Part shown: piece by piece, positions 36,418-48,199 of the stretch
Numbering within the stretch: the first letter of the stretch is position 1
How the letters are laid out: each line of letters opens with the position of its first letter
Origin: Hansfordia pulvinata
Lineage: Eukaryota; Ascomycota; Sordariomycetes; Xylariales
Length of the DNA: 64,000 bases
Direction of reading: 5' to 3'
Assembly: GCA_006538405.1 (NCBI GenBank)
Contig: BJKQ01000006.1
Span: forward strand, 2,958,499-3,022,498
The notes under the pieces: model-generated
The model's input: the letters and a program-made list of their open reading frames with translations, nothing else
Told to the model about the DNA's origin: nothing
Database searches by the model: none
Made by a program: the position numbers and the translations under genes

Positions 36418-37447
36418 CTAATCAGAAGAGTAAATGTTGGGTATTAACTAGCGGAGAAAGGAACACGGTCAGCTTGGGCCCAGTCCCTTGCGTCGAACAG
36501 ATCTGTAGAGCAACAAATCACGACGACCGGTGGTATTGACGAAAGAAACTCACAGCAGCATGCTTTGGGGAGATGAACAGAGCGGTGGCGTCGGCGAGGA
36601 CGGTCGGCGTCTCGCCCGGGCCAACGAGAGTTTCAATGCGCCCTTCAACCCAGGCCTTGCGGCCGGCGGCTTTTGTCGTAACAGCCCTGAGAACAATGTA
36701 TGAGTCGGCGGGGGCCGGGGCTCGATAGTTGATGTTCAGCGTCGCCGTTACGCCAGCCTTATGGGGGAGTGCAGCGAAACAGCAACGGGCCAGCCCCTCG
36801 TCCAGCAGAGTAGCCAGCAGGCCGCCGTGGACGATCCCGGGATGGCCGCACAACTCCTTGCCAATGTAGGCAATGGACACTAGAGACTTGCCGCCCTCCT
36901 CTGCGAAGGCAAGAGGCGGCACGACCATCTTGCCCGGGCCCATCAGGGTGCCGGCGGTGAGGTTGCCCGCTCGCAACTTGGGTGGGACTTTCATGTGCGG
37001 ACGCGACTCAACGAAGCCTGACTTGGACCGCATCTCGACGGCCAGCGGGTGAGATGTGATGTAGTCATTGACGCGACGCTCTTCATAGCTACCGGGCTCA
37101 ACAAGCGATAGTGTCTGCTCGTTGGTGGGCGGTTTCTTCAAGCCGGAGGCCAAGGAGAAGAGATCGTAAGAGCCAATGACGACGCCGATCGCGGCCCAGC
37201 CCAGAGCCTTTAAGACTCCATTGAGGATCAATTTCTGCAGCGGCGGCGGCGGCGGCGGCGGCGGCGATCCTGTGGTCGCTTTGGCCGAGTTGGCCGAATA
37301 ATGGCGTGTCGGGGCCCGGGGGCCGGGGGCGTTATGGGGTCGTAGATGTCGCTGTCGCGGAAGTCCGGATCGCATGCGCGCTGGCGCACACATGCGTAGG
37401 TGGCTCTGGACGGCAGCGCCGGCGGCTCTGCGTCCGAGGGCCGACAT
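36418..37447 (-). CDS. Hotdog-fold acyl-CoA thioesterase, probably mitochondrial
   Basis: Exon 1 (36554..37447) and a 30-nt last exon (36418..36447), joined across a 106-nt intron (GTGAGT, CTGAC, CTAG), give 307 residues. The first 50 residues are rich in Arg and Ala and lack acids, as in a mitochondrial presequence. A Pro8 run from a (GGC)n tract and one hydrophobic segment (VLKALGWAAIGVVIGSY) follow. The hotdog domain of the THEM4/PaaI type contains GHPGIVHGGLLATLLDE, where the HGG loop binds the thioester, and later NINYRAPAP. The likely reaction is hydrolysis of an acyl-CoA. The substrate is not predictable, and membrane attachment to the inner mitochondrial membrane is an inference. The last exon was chosen because it extends the final beta-strand and ends cleanly. 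Confidence 0.85.
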
Positions 37448-38375
37448 GTTGCCGCCGGAAACTCGCAGGATCGGGTGCAGTAGGTGGTTGTCGGTCGCCT
37501 CGGGGTATGGGATGATGAAAGGAATGATGCTCTCCCAGGTCTCGCACGAGCGCGCCGTCAGAACACGGGGGTGGGGGCAGCGCAGGCGCTATGGCAATCT
37601 CAGGCGTTGGCGTTGGTGGCCGACTCTGCCCGAGGCAAGAGACAAGCGTGACAAGGTCAGACAAGACAGTGGACGCGCAGAAGTGGTAGTGAACGGTTCT
37701 TACTCGCGCCTGGTACGAGTACCTGGTATCAGGTAGGCACTGCGTCATATACAAATAGGTATCTACATGTAGGTACCTGCCGGAATAACCGTCCGACTGA
37801 CGGTGCGGACTGGGACTGATTTCAGACGGTGAACCCGTTACTCGCATGAGAGCCATCTTGTCGTCCAGCTATCCATTCGCCCAGTACCTATCCATCGCAG
37901 CGTTCATCAGCTCGACGAGTCAAATTTGTGGCCATACAAGCATACGTTGGTGGAAGACATACAACCTTATTTCTGGAAAACGGCCGCACCTATTCTGTTG
38001 CTCACGGTAGTCTAGAGGGGCTAGTGCAGGCAGTGGTATTCTACAGCCTGGTGTCGTCGACCTTACTGTCCAGGCCGGCACTCAGCCGCCAACTTTGCCA
38101 AGGGCGTTGTGCAGGGCGTCAGTCTACAGGAACAGGTGCGCATATCACTGCCATGGTTAAACGTCTCCCAGGCTTATATTGATGTACACGGCTCGGCCTA
38201 GAACATAACGAAACTTGCACAACAATACATGATGAGGCCGCTCCAGCAGGAGCCCGACAGCCTTAGACAGCGCGGTTGTGAATGAACAAGCAGATTTGTC
38301 TAGCTATGCTGCTCTGAGTACCTTGCGCATTGCGCCGCACAGAACTGAAAGAGGCACCAAGTCATCATCAGCCTC
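37448..38375. other. Intergenic, thioesterase promoter and Noc1 3' region
   Basis: A GTACGAGTACC motif lies at 37716-37726 and a TAGGTACCTGCC at 37772. No gene supported. Confidence 0.45.
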
Positions 38376-41300
38376 CTAATCGTCATCCTGCGCGAGCATC
38401 TCGGCGTAATCATCGGCCGATGCAAACATCGGCAGGCTCTTCAATGCCTTCTTCCGGGCCTTGCGCTTCGACTCCGGCTTCTTCTCTTCCCCTGCGGCTG
38501 ACTTCAGCTCAGGCTCTGCTCCCTCCTCGTCGCTTCCCAGGCCGTCAAGATCCGCCTCCTCGTCCTCGTCAACCTCATCACCCATCTCCGAGTCGTCCAC
38601 ATCGCTCACTCCCTCCAGTAGATCATCGCCATCATCTTCGGAGTCGTCCATGTCCATGAGATCGTCAAAGCCGCCGTCGCTCTCCGACTCGTCCTCGCCG
38701 CCCACTTCAGGCCGCGACGACACGAGTGCTTTCCAGATCTCATCCTCGCCATCCTCGTCTCCGCTTCCCTCACCGGCGGCCGAGTCTTGATCAGCCTTCG
38801 AGTCCTTGCCGCCCTTCTTCTGTGCCGGCTTGCCGATTCGCGAAAAGTACTCGTGGAAGAAGACATCATCAACTGCAACATCCTCCGCCTTTCTGTTCCA
38901 GAATGATGCCGTGTTAAGGTACGCCCCATCCTTGGCCGATGCCTTCTTGTTTGAAACCAGAACATGGCTTTGGCCGCCGGCTGCGACAGGCTGCATAATC
39001 GAAGCCCCCTTGCCCGACTCTCCAGACTTGGCGTTGCGATACACAAACTTGTCGAGGAAGTTGATGAGCGTGTGGTCTGCCAGCTCGGGCTTCTTGACGT
39101 CTTTGCGGAGTCCAAGCAAACCTGTTGCGAACACATCAACAGAGGGGTGGAAGTGGTTCAGGAACGGCATCTGCGGCATGTTTGGTCAGCAAAGGAGTGA
39201 AAACGGAATATTACTGTGCTGTTCAGTTCACTGACCAATTCCCACAGACAGCTGCGATGCGCATTGCTGTACTCTGGGTCTCGCTTGCGCCCATCATAGG
39301 CTCCTTGGGGACGGCGGTCAGATTGTCCGTCATCATCGGGATTCGCATCGCCCTCCCCGTCCTCGAAGTCGTGCTCCTCGGGCTCATTGACGAGCGTTGC
39401 GATGTCAGGAAACAAGGTCCTCAGCTCGATAATGAGGAACAGAACGCCGCATACGAAGGAAGCTTGGTGCAGGTTCAATATCTGCAGCATCCGCTTCACA
39501 AAGGCTTTGACGCGGCGCACGTCCACATCCGCCTTGAGACTGCGGTAGAGAAGGTTCAAATACAGGGCTTGCTTGGACGATGTGATTAGGCGCGGGTCGA
39601 GCAGTGATTCGTACAGAGTCCGGTAAAATCTCTCCGTGGCGAGATGGCGGGTCGCCGAAAGTTGCTGAATGAGCATGAGCGCCTGGATGCTTGTATTGAA
39701 GTTGGATGAGTGGGTGATGCGGAAAAGAGTATCAAGGTGAGCCTCAAGTCTATTAAGAAAGTCAGTTAGAAGGGAACAGAAAGACAAGACAGAACGAGGA
39801 GGGGGTCATACGTCGAGTGGTCCGCCTGCGAGAAAGGCACTGCTCGGTTGATACCTGTCAAGATGGCGGTCACGAGCTTGTCGACGGCTTCCTGATCGCC
39901 TGCGTTGGCGCCTTCCTGGGGACTATCGCGTTTCGAGTCGGGGGGCCTGGTTTGCGTCGTTTCTGCTTCTTGTTCTGCTGAGGGTTCTTGGGTGCACTGG
40001 ACGGGGCGTCGAGCTGATCCAGGTCTCCTCTCTTGAGGAGCGTAACGAAGATGGCAAAGTAAATACGCAGTAGCGAGTCGGAGATCTCGGGCTCCTTCGT
40101 GCTGAGGATGACTTGATTCAACGTGTTGATGGCGTAGTACTTGGCCCGGATGTCCTGACCAGGGCGGAACAGAACTTCTTGCTCAACTGTGCGCACCAAG
40201 ATGGTTTTCATGCCAGGGTGGGTGTTGAGCAGCTGCAACAGCAGATAGGAAGCCCGTGAGGCGATTTTGCGCTCGCGATCACCAAGTTTGTTGACGAGCA
40301 ATCGCATCAAGTTTGACTCTTGCTCGGGCTTGTCTCGCAGCAATCCAAAAACCATGTCAACAGCTTTGCTGCGGGAGTACTGGACCTCGTCGTTGCACCA
40401 GGTCTCGAGCGATTGAATCATGCCAAAGTAGGCCTCCTTCAGCCAATCCTCAAATATCCACGAGATGAGGTGAGGCTCGGTGATGTTGCCCGGCAGAGGC
40501 TGTGCAGAAGACCATGACTTGACCTTGTGTTTCTGCAAGGTCCCGACAAGGCCCAGCTGAGAAGTAAAAGTGCGCAGGCGACGATCAGAAGGCAGCAGCG
40601 AGCCCGGTCCCAGGAGATCTACAAGCGCGGCAAGGGCTTGAAGAGCTTGGTCTCGGCTGCGCTTTGAAGCCAGACCAAGCAGGGTCTCCAAAGCCTTCAC
40701 GCTGTGGACGGGCGACTCCTGGACAGCCAAAGTGAGAGCGGAGATTCTGTCAGACATGGTACCGGACGACATGATGGTGGACATGAATTTCTGAGATGAT
40801 GAAGCAGAGCGAGTGGTGCTGTAGGAAGCACTATCGCGATCGAGAACGGATCGGGCATGGGCCTTGAGCGCGGTCAAGGCAGCCAAGTAGGGGGTAGAGT
40901 CGTCAGATGAAGGAGCAGGTAGAGAGGGCAGATCGACAGCGTGCCAGTCGGGCCGAGGTTCAAAGATCTAAGTAGAAATAACGTCAGCGAATCTTTCCGC
41001 ATGGCTCGAAGGCTTTGTCCATCTTTGAGTAGCGGAAAAGGAAGTGAAGGGAGGCTTACTGACCGTTTTTCCCTTGTATGGCGCTTTAGGGGGCTCCGCA
41101 TTGCCACTGTCCTCTTCAACATCCTCAGACTCAATGTCCTGGTCGGAATCTATTTCCTCATCGACATCTTCTTCGTCCTCTTCTGCATCGTCGTCGGGCG
41201 TGACAGAGTCGAAGCCAAGTCCAGCGGCAAATTTGGCAAGTTCGGACTGAAGGGCCTTGTCCGGGCCAGGATCTGCGCCGGCTTTCTTCTTCGACCCAGG

Positions 41301-41846
41301 GTCGGACTCGGCGTCTGAGTCAGAGTCGTCGGCGATCCCCTCGACAAGCTTCAAGTCGTCTTCGTCGCCTCCAAGTGCTTTGATCTCAGCTAGAAGCTCG
41401 GCAGGGCCAAGAGATTTCTTGCTGGAAGCAGGCCGTGCCTTTGAGGGCGGGCGCTCGCTCTTCCCATTCTCCTGGCCTTGTGTGGCCTTCTTGCTATGAC
41501 CCTGGCCCTTCTTATCGCCGGGTGTCTGCTTGGAGGGGTGCGATGGGGCTGGCTTCGGCGGCCCCGCGGCATTGGAGGGCTGAGCAGGGGCCTGTCGGGG
41601 CTTTTTGCTGTGGCTGGGGGAGCGGGACTGGGGAGCGTTTTTCGCGTCTTTGGAGTCCTTAGACCTCCTCTTGGACGATGGGGGCGCGTCCGCTGCGTCA
41701 TCGGCAACCTGCTTGCGCTTTTTGCCGGCTTCCGCCTTCTTGGTGTTCGGCTGGGGTGAACTGCCGCTGTTGTTGGAGGGCTGGGCGAGCTTGCTATCGA
41801 GCTTGGCTGTCAGCCGCGACAGTGCAGCGTCGTCGAAGTGTGCCAT
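38376..41846 (-). CDS. NOC1: Noc1/Mak21, 60S ribosome biogenesis factor (CBF domain), one base short
   Basis: Four exons, complement(38376..39170, 39236..39749, 39812..40967, 41064..41846). The N-terminal 260 residues are Lys/Ser/Pro-rich with an acidic patch (DDDAEEDEEDVDEE). A long HEAT-like helical region follows, then the CBF/Mak21 domain (SSKQALYLNLLYRSLKADVDV, LHQASFVCGVLFLI). The C-terminal tail is highly acidic and ends in a Lys/Arg patch and AEMLAQDDD. Noc1 pairs with Noc2 in the nucleolus to carry early pre-60S particles. Exon 2 breaks frame at GGGGGG 39940-39945 (coding-strand C6). One added base gives a continuous 1082-residue protein, close to the usual length. Intron donors are GTCAGT or GTATGA and all introns are under 100 nt. 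Confidence 0.92.
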
Positions 41847-42690
41847 GTTTCTGGCCTATCGGCTTCCCGGCGCTGGACTGCGAGGGGTCGGCGTCGCGGT
41901 TGGGAGGGGCTGCGTGTGTGTGTATGTCTGCAGTACAAGGTGCGAGAGTCGCATGCGCCGAGATCTGGAAAGTTATCCCTTAAAGTAAACCGAGTATGGG
42001 GGTTTGCCCAAGAGATGTAGCTGCTGGCCGATCGCTCAGTCGGTTCGCCAACAGACCCTGACTATGAGAATCAGAAGCCCGATTGTGTCGAGCGCCCAGG
42101 CCTTTGGGGAAAAAAAAGTAGCGACTTGCTGAGGTTTGGCTTATCGATAAATTTGACGGTTCTTGGCCGCTCCCACGTGCGTGGGGCGCTATTACGGTGC
42201 ACTAGCTGCATTAGCCGGTACCCCGGCACCCGTGTTTCGCAGGAAACGGAGCGCCTCGAGCGTCCGTTTTGCAGCTACGAGTAGGTCGGCACTGATGAAC
42301 TCCGTGACGTGCTGCTGCTGCTCGACGCGCCTGAGATCACGTCCGGGCTGGCTTCTCTGACTGCCTCGCCGGCCATACTTTCGTGAACGCTCACCAATCC
42401 ACCTCTGCAGCTACGATACGCTCGATTTTTAGGCTCCGGCCTGGTCCACATGGGAAACCTCCCCCCTTGACTAACCTCTTCTTCCCATGATCAGCCCCGT
42501 CTCGCAGCATAGCTGTCGGGCTCATGATCAGGCACTGCTTGCATCAAACTGACTCCACTCTTTAACTCACGTACCACGAGCCGAACTTGATGCGTCTTTG
42601 ACGGGAGATCATGCTTGGGTCTCTGTCTTCTGGTCTGCCGTGCTCGGCACGCCTCGGCATGTTGCATTCACGCCCTGCGCTGATGTCCCG
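41847..42690. other. Divergent promoter region, Noc1 and prolyl-tRNA synthetase
   Basis: About 840 bases shared by two divergent genes. An A8 tract lies at 42111-42118. No TATA box was chosen. No gene supported. Confidence 0.45.
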
Positions 42691-44978
42691 ATGCTCGCCT
42701 GTATGTGCCCACCCCTCTTCAGCAGCTTCCCTACTCTCGTCGTCCCATCGCTGAACCTTTGCCCTCAGTCAGCCTCTCCTTCGAGTCGTCGCCAATATAC
42801 TCGCTTGTCGCGCTTTTGGCTTGCCTCTGGCGGGCGGTCTCCTACTGAGAATGAAGGTACGCAGCCAGACTTGCGTGACGAAGCTACTGCCAGTTTTTGC
42901 GCTTCGCTTAAGTGTTTTGGAACTGATACAATATCGTTAATACAGATGCCCACGCCAAGTTGATAAGGGCAGGATATCTCCGCCAGGTAAGAAGCTCTCT
43001 CCTGCTCCCGCCTCGGTGTCTTTCGAGCTCCCGCCGCTTGTCATGGGGTCAAACTCGCTCAAACTACCCCCGATTTCCAGTCTCATGCGGGCATTTTTCA
43101 TATGCTTCCCCTCGGCCTCAGGGTACAGCAGAAACTTGAATCTTTGATTGACAAGCATATGTCACAAGTTGGTACGCTTTCCTGTCATTGAACCACCCCA
43201 TCTAGCAGCGACGTCCAACGTTGGTCTTAGAGTTGCCTCTTGCTTACTCGTCGCCACTGACTCCTCTACCTCCAACAGGCGCTTCCAAAGTTTCCCTCTC
43301 CTCCATTTCCTCGCAGGCCCTCTGGGAGCAGACAAGCCGCCTTGAAGGCTACGGTGCAGAGGTTAGGCGACCCTTCTTTCAAGTTCTTGTGATCGGCCCG
43401 GCTTACAGAAACGCAGTTGTTTCGTTTCGAGGATCGCAAGCAAACGCCTTATCTGCTTGCGCCAACCCATGAAGAGGAGATAACTGCCCTGGTATCCAGG
43501 ACTGTGAGATCCTACAAGGATCTGCCGTTGAGATTATACCAAATTGGTACGCTGTCCCCAGTCGCTGGCTCTGGGTGTATGTTAATGTGCTACCAGGCCG
43601 CAAATATCGTGATGAGATGCGCCCTCGCCATGGCGTGCTACGCTCGCGAGAATTCATCATGAAAGATCTGTACACGTTTGACTATTCAGTGTCCTCTGCA
43701 TTAAGCACGTACGAAGAAGTTCGAGCTGCCTATTCCCGGCTCTTTGACGATCTCAAAATACCTTATCTCGTCGCTGAAGCCAGCTCCGGAGACATTGGCG
43801 GCGACCTCAGCCACGAGTATCATCTGCCCACGGCGATCGGCGAGGACAATGTCATCAGCTGCGACTCGTGTCATTACGTTGCCAACGAGGAGCTGGCCGA
43901 GTGTCGCTTGGAAGATGGTAGGGAAGCCGTGCAGTCCACGAAGTGCGATGTGGCGGACCCTGCCACTCAGCGAGCCCGCGTGTGGCGCGGTGTCTCCAAG
44001 GATAGGTCCACGCTTGTCAACGTCTGGTATCTCAATGCTCCCGGAGTCGAAGAGAACCTGGAAGGTGCGGTGGTCGACAGAGCTAGTTCGGCAGATGTGC
44101 TTCGTGCACCGGTGAATATGCATGCCGTGAAGGCTGTTCTCCCTTCAGTCGATACTGGCGTCGATTATGCGCCATCATTGTGGGACTGCAAGACTGCACA
44201 GTCCCCTAATCGAATCGTTAACATCATTGACGAAAGGCTAGGGGAAACGTTTGTGGACAGTCTCAAGGCCGGCCACTCCGCCCCAATCGACCCCAGGCAA
44301 GGAAACGGATCTCGCGACAGCATCGGCGTGGAATTCATCACGTCGGCTTCTGTAAAGGGGGGCCGACTAAATGTGGTTCGCATTCAGCCTGGCGACGGCT
44401 GCCCTCGTTGCGATTCTGGTACACTCCAGGTGCAAGAGGCTGTTGAGCTCGGGCACACTTTCCATCTCGGTACCCGCTACTCGGAACCTCTTTCTGCCAC
44501 TGTGTCAGTTCCCAGCGCCCTCGTCGAGGGGGCCCAGGACATCAGCTCCAAGCCCGTCACCGTACCCATGCAAATGGGATGCCACGGAATCGGGGTCTCA
44601 CGCATCATCGGGGCAGTGGCAGATCATCTGGCGGATGGCAGGGGACTCAACTGGCCTCGTGTGATCGCCCCATTCGAGGTTGTCGTCATACCGGGTAAAG
44701 GGCTGGAAAACGATGCTGCTGAGGTTTCTCGCGGTCTGAGCGACCGGCAGTCAGGGACATCGCCATGCATCGACGTCGCTCTTGACGACCGTCGAGAGAG
44801 TTTTCCCTGGAAGATGATAGATGCCGACCTTATTGGGTACCCAATTTCCATCATGCTCGGAAGAAGTTGGGGGGCCAGTCGCCAGTGTGAAGTACAATGC
44901 CGGAGACTTGGGATCAAGTCGGACGTTGCTGTCGAGGACCTCCCGGCATATATTGGCGGCCTACTGAGTCGCCTGTGA
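42691..44978 (+). CDS. AIM10: Mitochondrial prolyl-tRNA synthetase, bacterial type
   Basis: Six exons, 42691..42856, 42946..42986, 43081..43171, 43279..43361, 43417..43546 and 43597..44978, give 630 residues. The first 50 are Ser/Arg-rich and lack acids, a likely mitochondrial presequence. The class II core follows: [28 protein letters not shown], motif 2 [21 protein letters not shown] at about 178-199, and motif 3 [15 protein letters not shown] at about 499-513. Two cysteine pairs (CDSC about 259, CPRC about 439) flank the insertion between motifs 2 and 3. The C-terminal domain (VVVIPG onward) should bind the Pro anticodon. The enzyme charges mitochondrial tRNA-Pro. All exons join in phase without correction. 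The Met at 42691 is the most upstream in-frame ATG; the one at 42703 is an alternative. Confidence 0.92.
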
Positions 44979-45658
44979 ATTAGTTTAGGTGACTGCTTGT
45001 AGAAATATTTCCGTTATTCGGTGTATACTAGGTAATATTCATGCTCAGATCTTTGACAACCCAGTGCTGATGTTTCCAAATTGCCGACTGCATTCGAGGT
45101 GTGTTGGCCGTGTCGCATCGGTCCGGGAACTTGGGCGCCGGCCATCCGTAAGGGCTGAGATTCTCTACTGCCGCTGGGGACTCAGCATGACTAAGGACCT
45201 ACCTACCTGCTTGGGTACATAAGGTAGCTGCTTGCCTGACACATCCAGTGACTGCCCAGTGAGGCTGTACGCAGGGTTGGCATTTCCGACAGGGCAGCTC
45301 AAGCTGTACCGCGAGGCAGTCACGCCCTCGCTCCAGAGCAGCGAAGGCAGGGTACTGGGTCTATGCTGATGAGGCGGGTTACCCGCTGCCCTTCCTCGCG
45401 CTCGCGGCGCACTTCGGTCGCCGTTGAGCGTTTGGTTCTGCTGCATGCGTGAACGTTAGGTAGGCCCGACCGGATGCCCCCAAGCAACTTCCGGCGGGCG
45501 GAGGTCCGAGGGAGGGGGTGTCCGAAGAAAGCACATCGGATTACCTCGAGTGTATTGACTCCCTCGCCGGTCTGCAACCGTCGTCTCTGGTGCATCAACG
45601 TCTACCTACCTAATCCACAAGCGAAGTCCTTGCCCGGGAACCACGACGCGTGTCGAAC
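44979..45658. other. Intergenic, prolyl-tRNA synthetase to the Ayg1-type gene
   Basis: No gene supported. CTACCTACC motifs lie at 45199 and 45602. Confidence 0.45.
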
Positions 45659-47550
45659 ATGGCCGCTCCGGGTGGCCAGTACTTCATCAAAGACAAGCTA
45701 CATGGCAGCGCGAGACATTATGAAAGCTTCGAAGCTCTGTGGAATACCAAATGGAAGCCGCTGGTATGTGCATCCCTTCCATTGGCGGCTCGATCGTTGA
45801 CGACTTGCACCAGTGCGAGGCAGGCGTGTACCCGTTTATGTTTGGTTGCGCCGAGGATTTTCAGCCTGTCGTCGGCCGAATCATCGAGGTATTGCCCGAG
45901 ACTTGACCTCCCCTGGGGCCAGAGAACGGTCGAGCACTTACTCGCACGCAGCAAGGCCTGAGACCACCCTACGACTGGGACGAATATGCCCAGGCCTTCT
46001 TCCCTGAAGCAGAGGCTCTCGTAAGACAGGCCGGTGAGGCCGAAACAAAAGGCAACAAAGACGAAGCATCCGAGTTATATCTGTAGGCGAAAGACATCAC
46101 CAAGAGGTACATTGTGGCTTTACTGACTCTGATCTTCCCAGTCGCGCGTCTGCTCTTTTCAGGATCGCTCGGTTCCCCGCTCCACGCTCGACGATGCAGG
46201 CTCTTGCGTGGGAGAAAGGGAAGGATGCAGCCATCGAGGGATTGAAGTACGTCACATTACGGTATACCTGGGCCTTTTCTGATCCGTCCATCCAGACTGC
46301 ATGAGCGCCCCATGGTTCAGGTCGAGATACCCCATTCACATGCGAGAGACGGGGACGGACCAGTGCTTCCAGCCTTCTATCATCTGCCTCGTCCGTCCTC
46401 GTCTGTGCCCGACAAGGTGCCCTTGATCATCATCTTCACCGGGCTTGATGGGTACCGAACCGAATTGGCTGTCTGGAAAGAAGGCTGGTTAGTAATTTCC
46501 CCTCGAGACTTGTCACGCGAACTCTCCGTTACCTCCGCGAGGAACCACGTCTAACTCTCCATTTAACTGTGGCCCATGGACAGGGCTGGCGTGGGCTGTG
46601 CAACTCTCATCGTTGAGATACCCGGGACAGGAGACAACCCAGGGGCACCTTTTGACCCCACGAGCCCAGACCGCGTCTGGGAAAGCATGTTCGATTGGAT
46701 AGCCAAGCAGGGACGCATCGACCAGGGGAAGATCGTCAACTGGGGTTTCAGCACCGGCGGGTACTATTCAATGCGATTGGCGCACACGCACGCGTCTAAG
46801 CTGAAGGGCGTTGTGGCGCTTGGTGGGGGCTGTCACCACATGTTCGATCCAGAGGTAAAAAAGACCTACGTCGATTGGATCTCAACCCCATGTGACACGA
46901 TCGATGCTGACAACATGACAGTGGCTCGATACAGCCGATACACTCGAGTATCCCCTTGAGTGAGTCTACGCGGGATGCCGTCTTACCACGCCAGTGTTAC
47001 TAAGGGACCACAGTCTTGCGCACACTCTTTGCCACAAATTTGGCTACGGCAAAGATTTCGACCGATTCAAAGTGGAGGCAAGGGAGAGGTTCTCTCTGCT
47101 GAGCAGCGGCCTGCTCGACCGTCCGGACTGCGCGCGCATGCTGCTAGTGAACGGCACGGAGGACGAGATCTTCCCGATCGATGATTGTTATCTGTCCTTG
47201 CAACACGGAGATCCGAAAGAAGCACGGTGAGTCCAAATGGCATCCTTATACACGATACAATCAGATGTAAGACGGAAGCTGAACATAACACAGCTTCATT
47301 CCTAATACCAAGCGTAGGTCCTGGTCCCCATCCCAACCATCCTGTTCTTCGAGGCTAGTGGCCAGCTGGTTTCCTTTCACACTCGTCGCTACTGAATTCT
47401 CGCTGACGTGGCAAAGATATGGGCGAGCCCATGTCATTCGTCATCATCCTCAAATGGATCTTCGCTCTGCTCGACATCAACGGCGATCCAAAACAGTTCA
47501 TGAAGACCATACCGTTTACACCGAAATTCACTACCACTAGAACTGCTTGA
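45659..47550 (+). CDS. Ayg1-type alpha/beta hydrolase
   Basis: Ten exons (45659..45763, 45814..45888, 45952..46082, 46142..46246, 46296..46487, 46584..46854, 46922..46959, 47014..47226, 47294..47313, 47417..47550) join in phase to 427 residues. The sequence has the Ayg1/DUF1100-like layout: an N-terminal helical part (ALWNTKWKPL, CEAGVYPF), IFTGLDGYRTELAVW, EIPGTGDNPGAPFDPTSPDR, the nucleophile elbow NWGFSTGGYY (Ser about 259), CHHMFDPEW, an acid region NGTEDEIFPIDD and the catalytic His in TKHMG (about 384). Ayg1 of Aspergillus fumigatus shortens a polyketide precursor in melanin synthesis by retro-Claisen cleavage; relatives sit in many polyketide clusters. The actual substrate here is unknown. 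Exon 9 is only 20 nt. The nearby P450 and regulator suggest, but do not prove, a metabolite locus. Confidence 0.9.
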
Positions 47551-48089
47551 GACCCGCGGACCAATACATAGAGGGGGCGCCGCTGGCATGGCGAGTCAAT
47601 AAATAGACGAGTGAAATGAACATCGGAAACGGAGTCGGTAGAAGCATCGCATAGGGACGAACGAATCGACAGGATCGGGTACTTGAACAAGAATACAATG
47701 AACTGGCTTGTTGTACGGTATACATAGTTCCCTAAAACATGCATGACACGCCGGTCCCCTTCCTGCCGCTCTCGCAGATCGATGGTAGCCCTGCAGGTGT
47801 GTCAGTCCGGCCGTTGCATTGACGATGTCAGCAGTGCTCGGCCCGGTCAGGTCATACCAGGACTCCATGTCACGTATGTCGATAGTCCCCGTCGAATTGG
47901 TCGCACAGCCTTCCTCGGCAAGGTCTGAGACTGCAACCCCAAGAAAATGCTGCTGCGACAGGCTGCGTGAAGCCCCCATTTCCGCGCGCACCTTCCGACG
48001 CTGATGATGGCTGGTGAGTGGGGAGAGAAAAACAAGTCAGGGTCATGGGCTACGATAAGTCGATCAAGGATAACATTCAGCCGTTCAAG
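47551..48089. other. Intergenic, Ayg1-type gene to tRNA-Arg
   Basis: No gene supported and no repeat noted. Confidence 0.45.
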
Positions 48090-48199
48090 CCCGGCTGGCG
48101 CAATGGTAGCGCGTCAGACTTCTAGGAGGCCCATCCATCCAGGATGCGCGTCACCAAAAGTGATCTGAAGGCTGTGGGTTCGAGCCCCACGTCGGGTGG
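48090..48199 (+). tRNA. tRNA-Arg (anticodon UCU) with a 38-nt intron
   Basis: The acceptor stem is GCCCGGC with GTCGGGT, position 8 is T, the D-arm is GCGC-AATGGTA-GCGC, the anticodon stem is TCAGA/TCTGA with loop CTTCTAA, the variable loop has five bases and the T-arm is GTGGG-TTCGAGC-CCCAC. The intron (48126-48163) lies one base 3' of the anticodon, the standard place. The discriminator is G. The first pair is a G-U wobble, which yeast tRNA-Arg(UCU) also has. It reads AGA codons. Confidence 0.96.
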
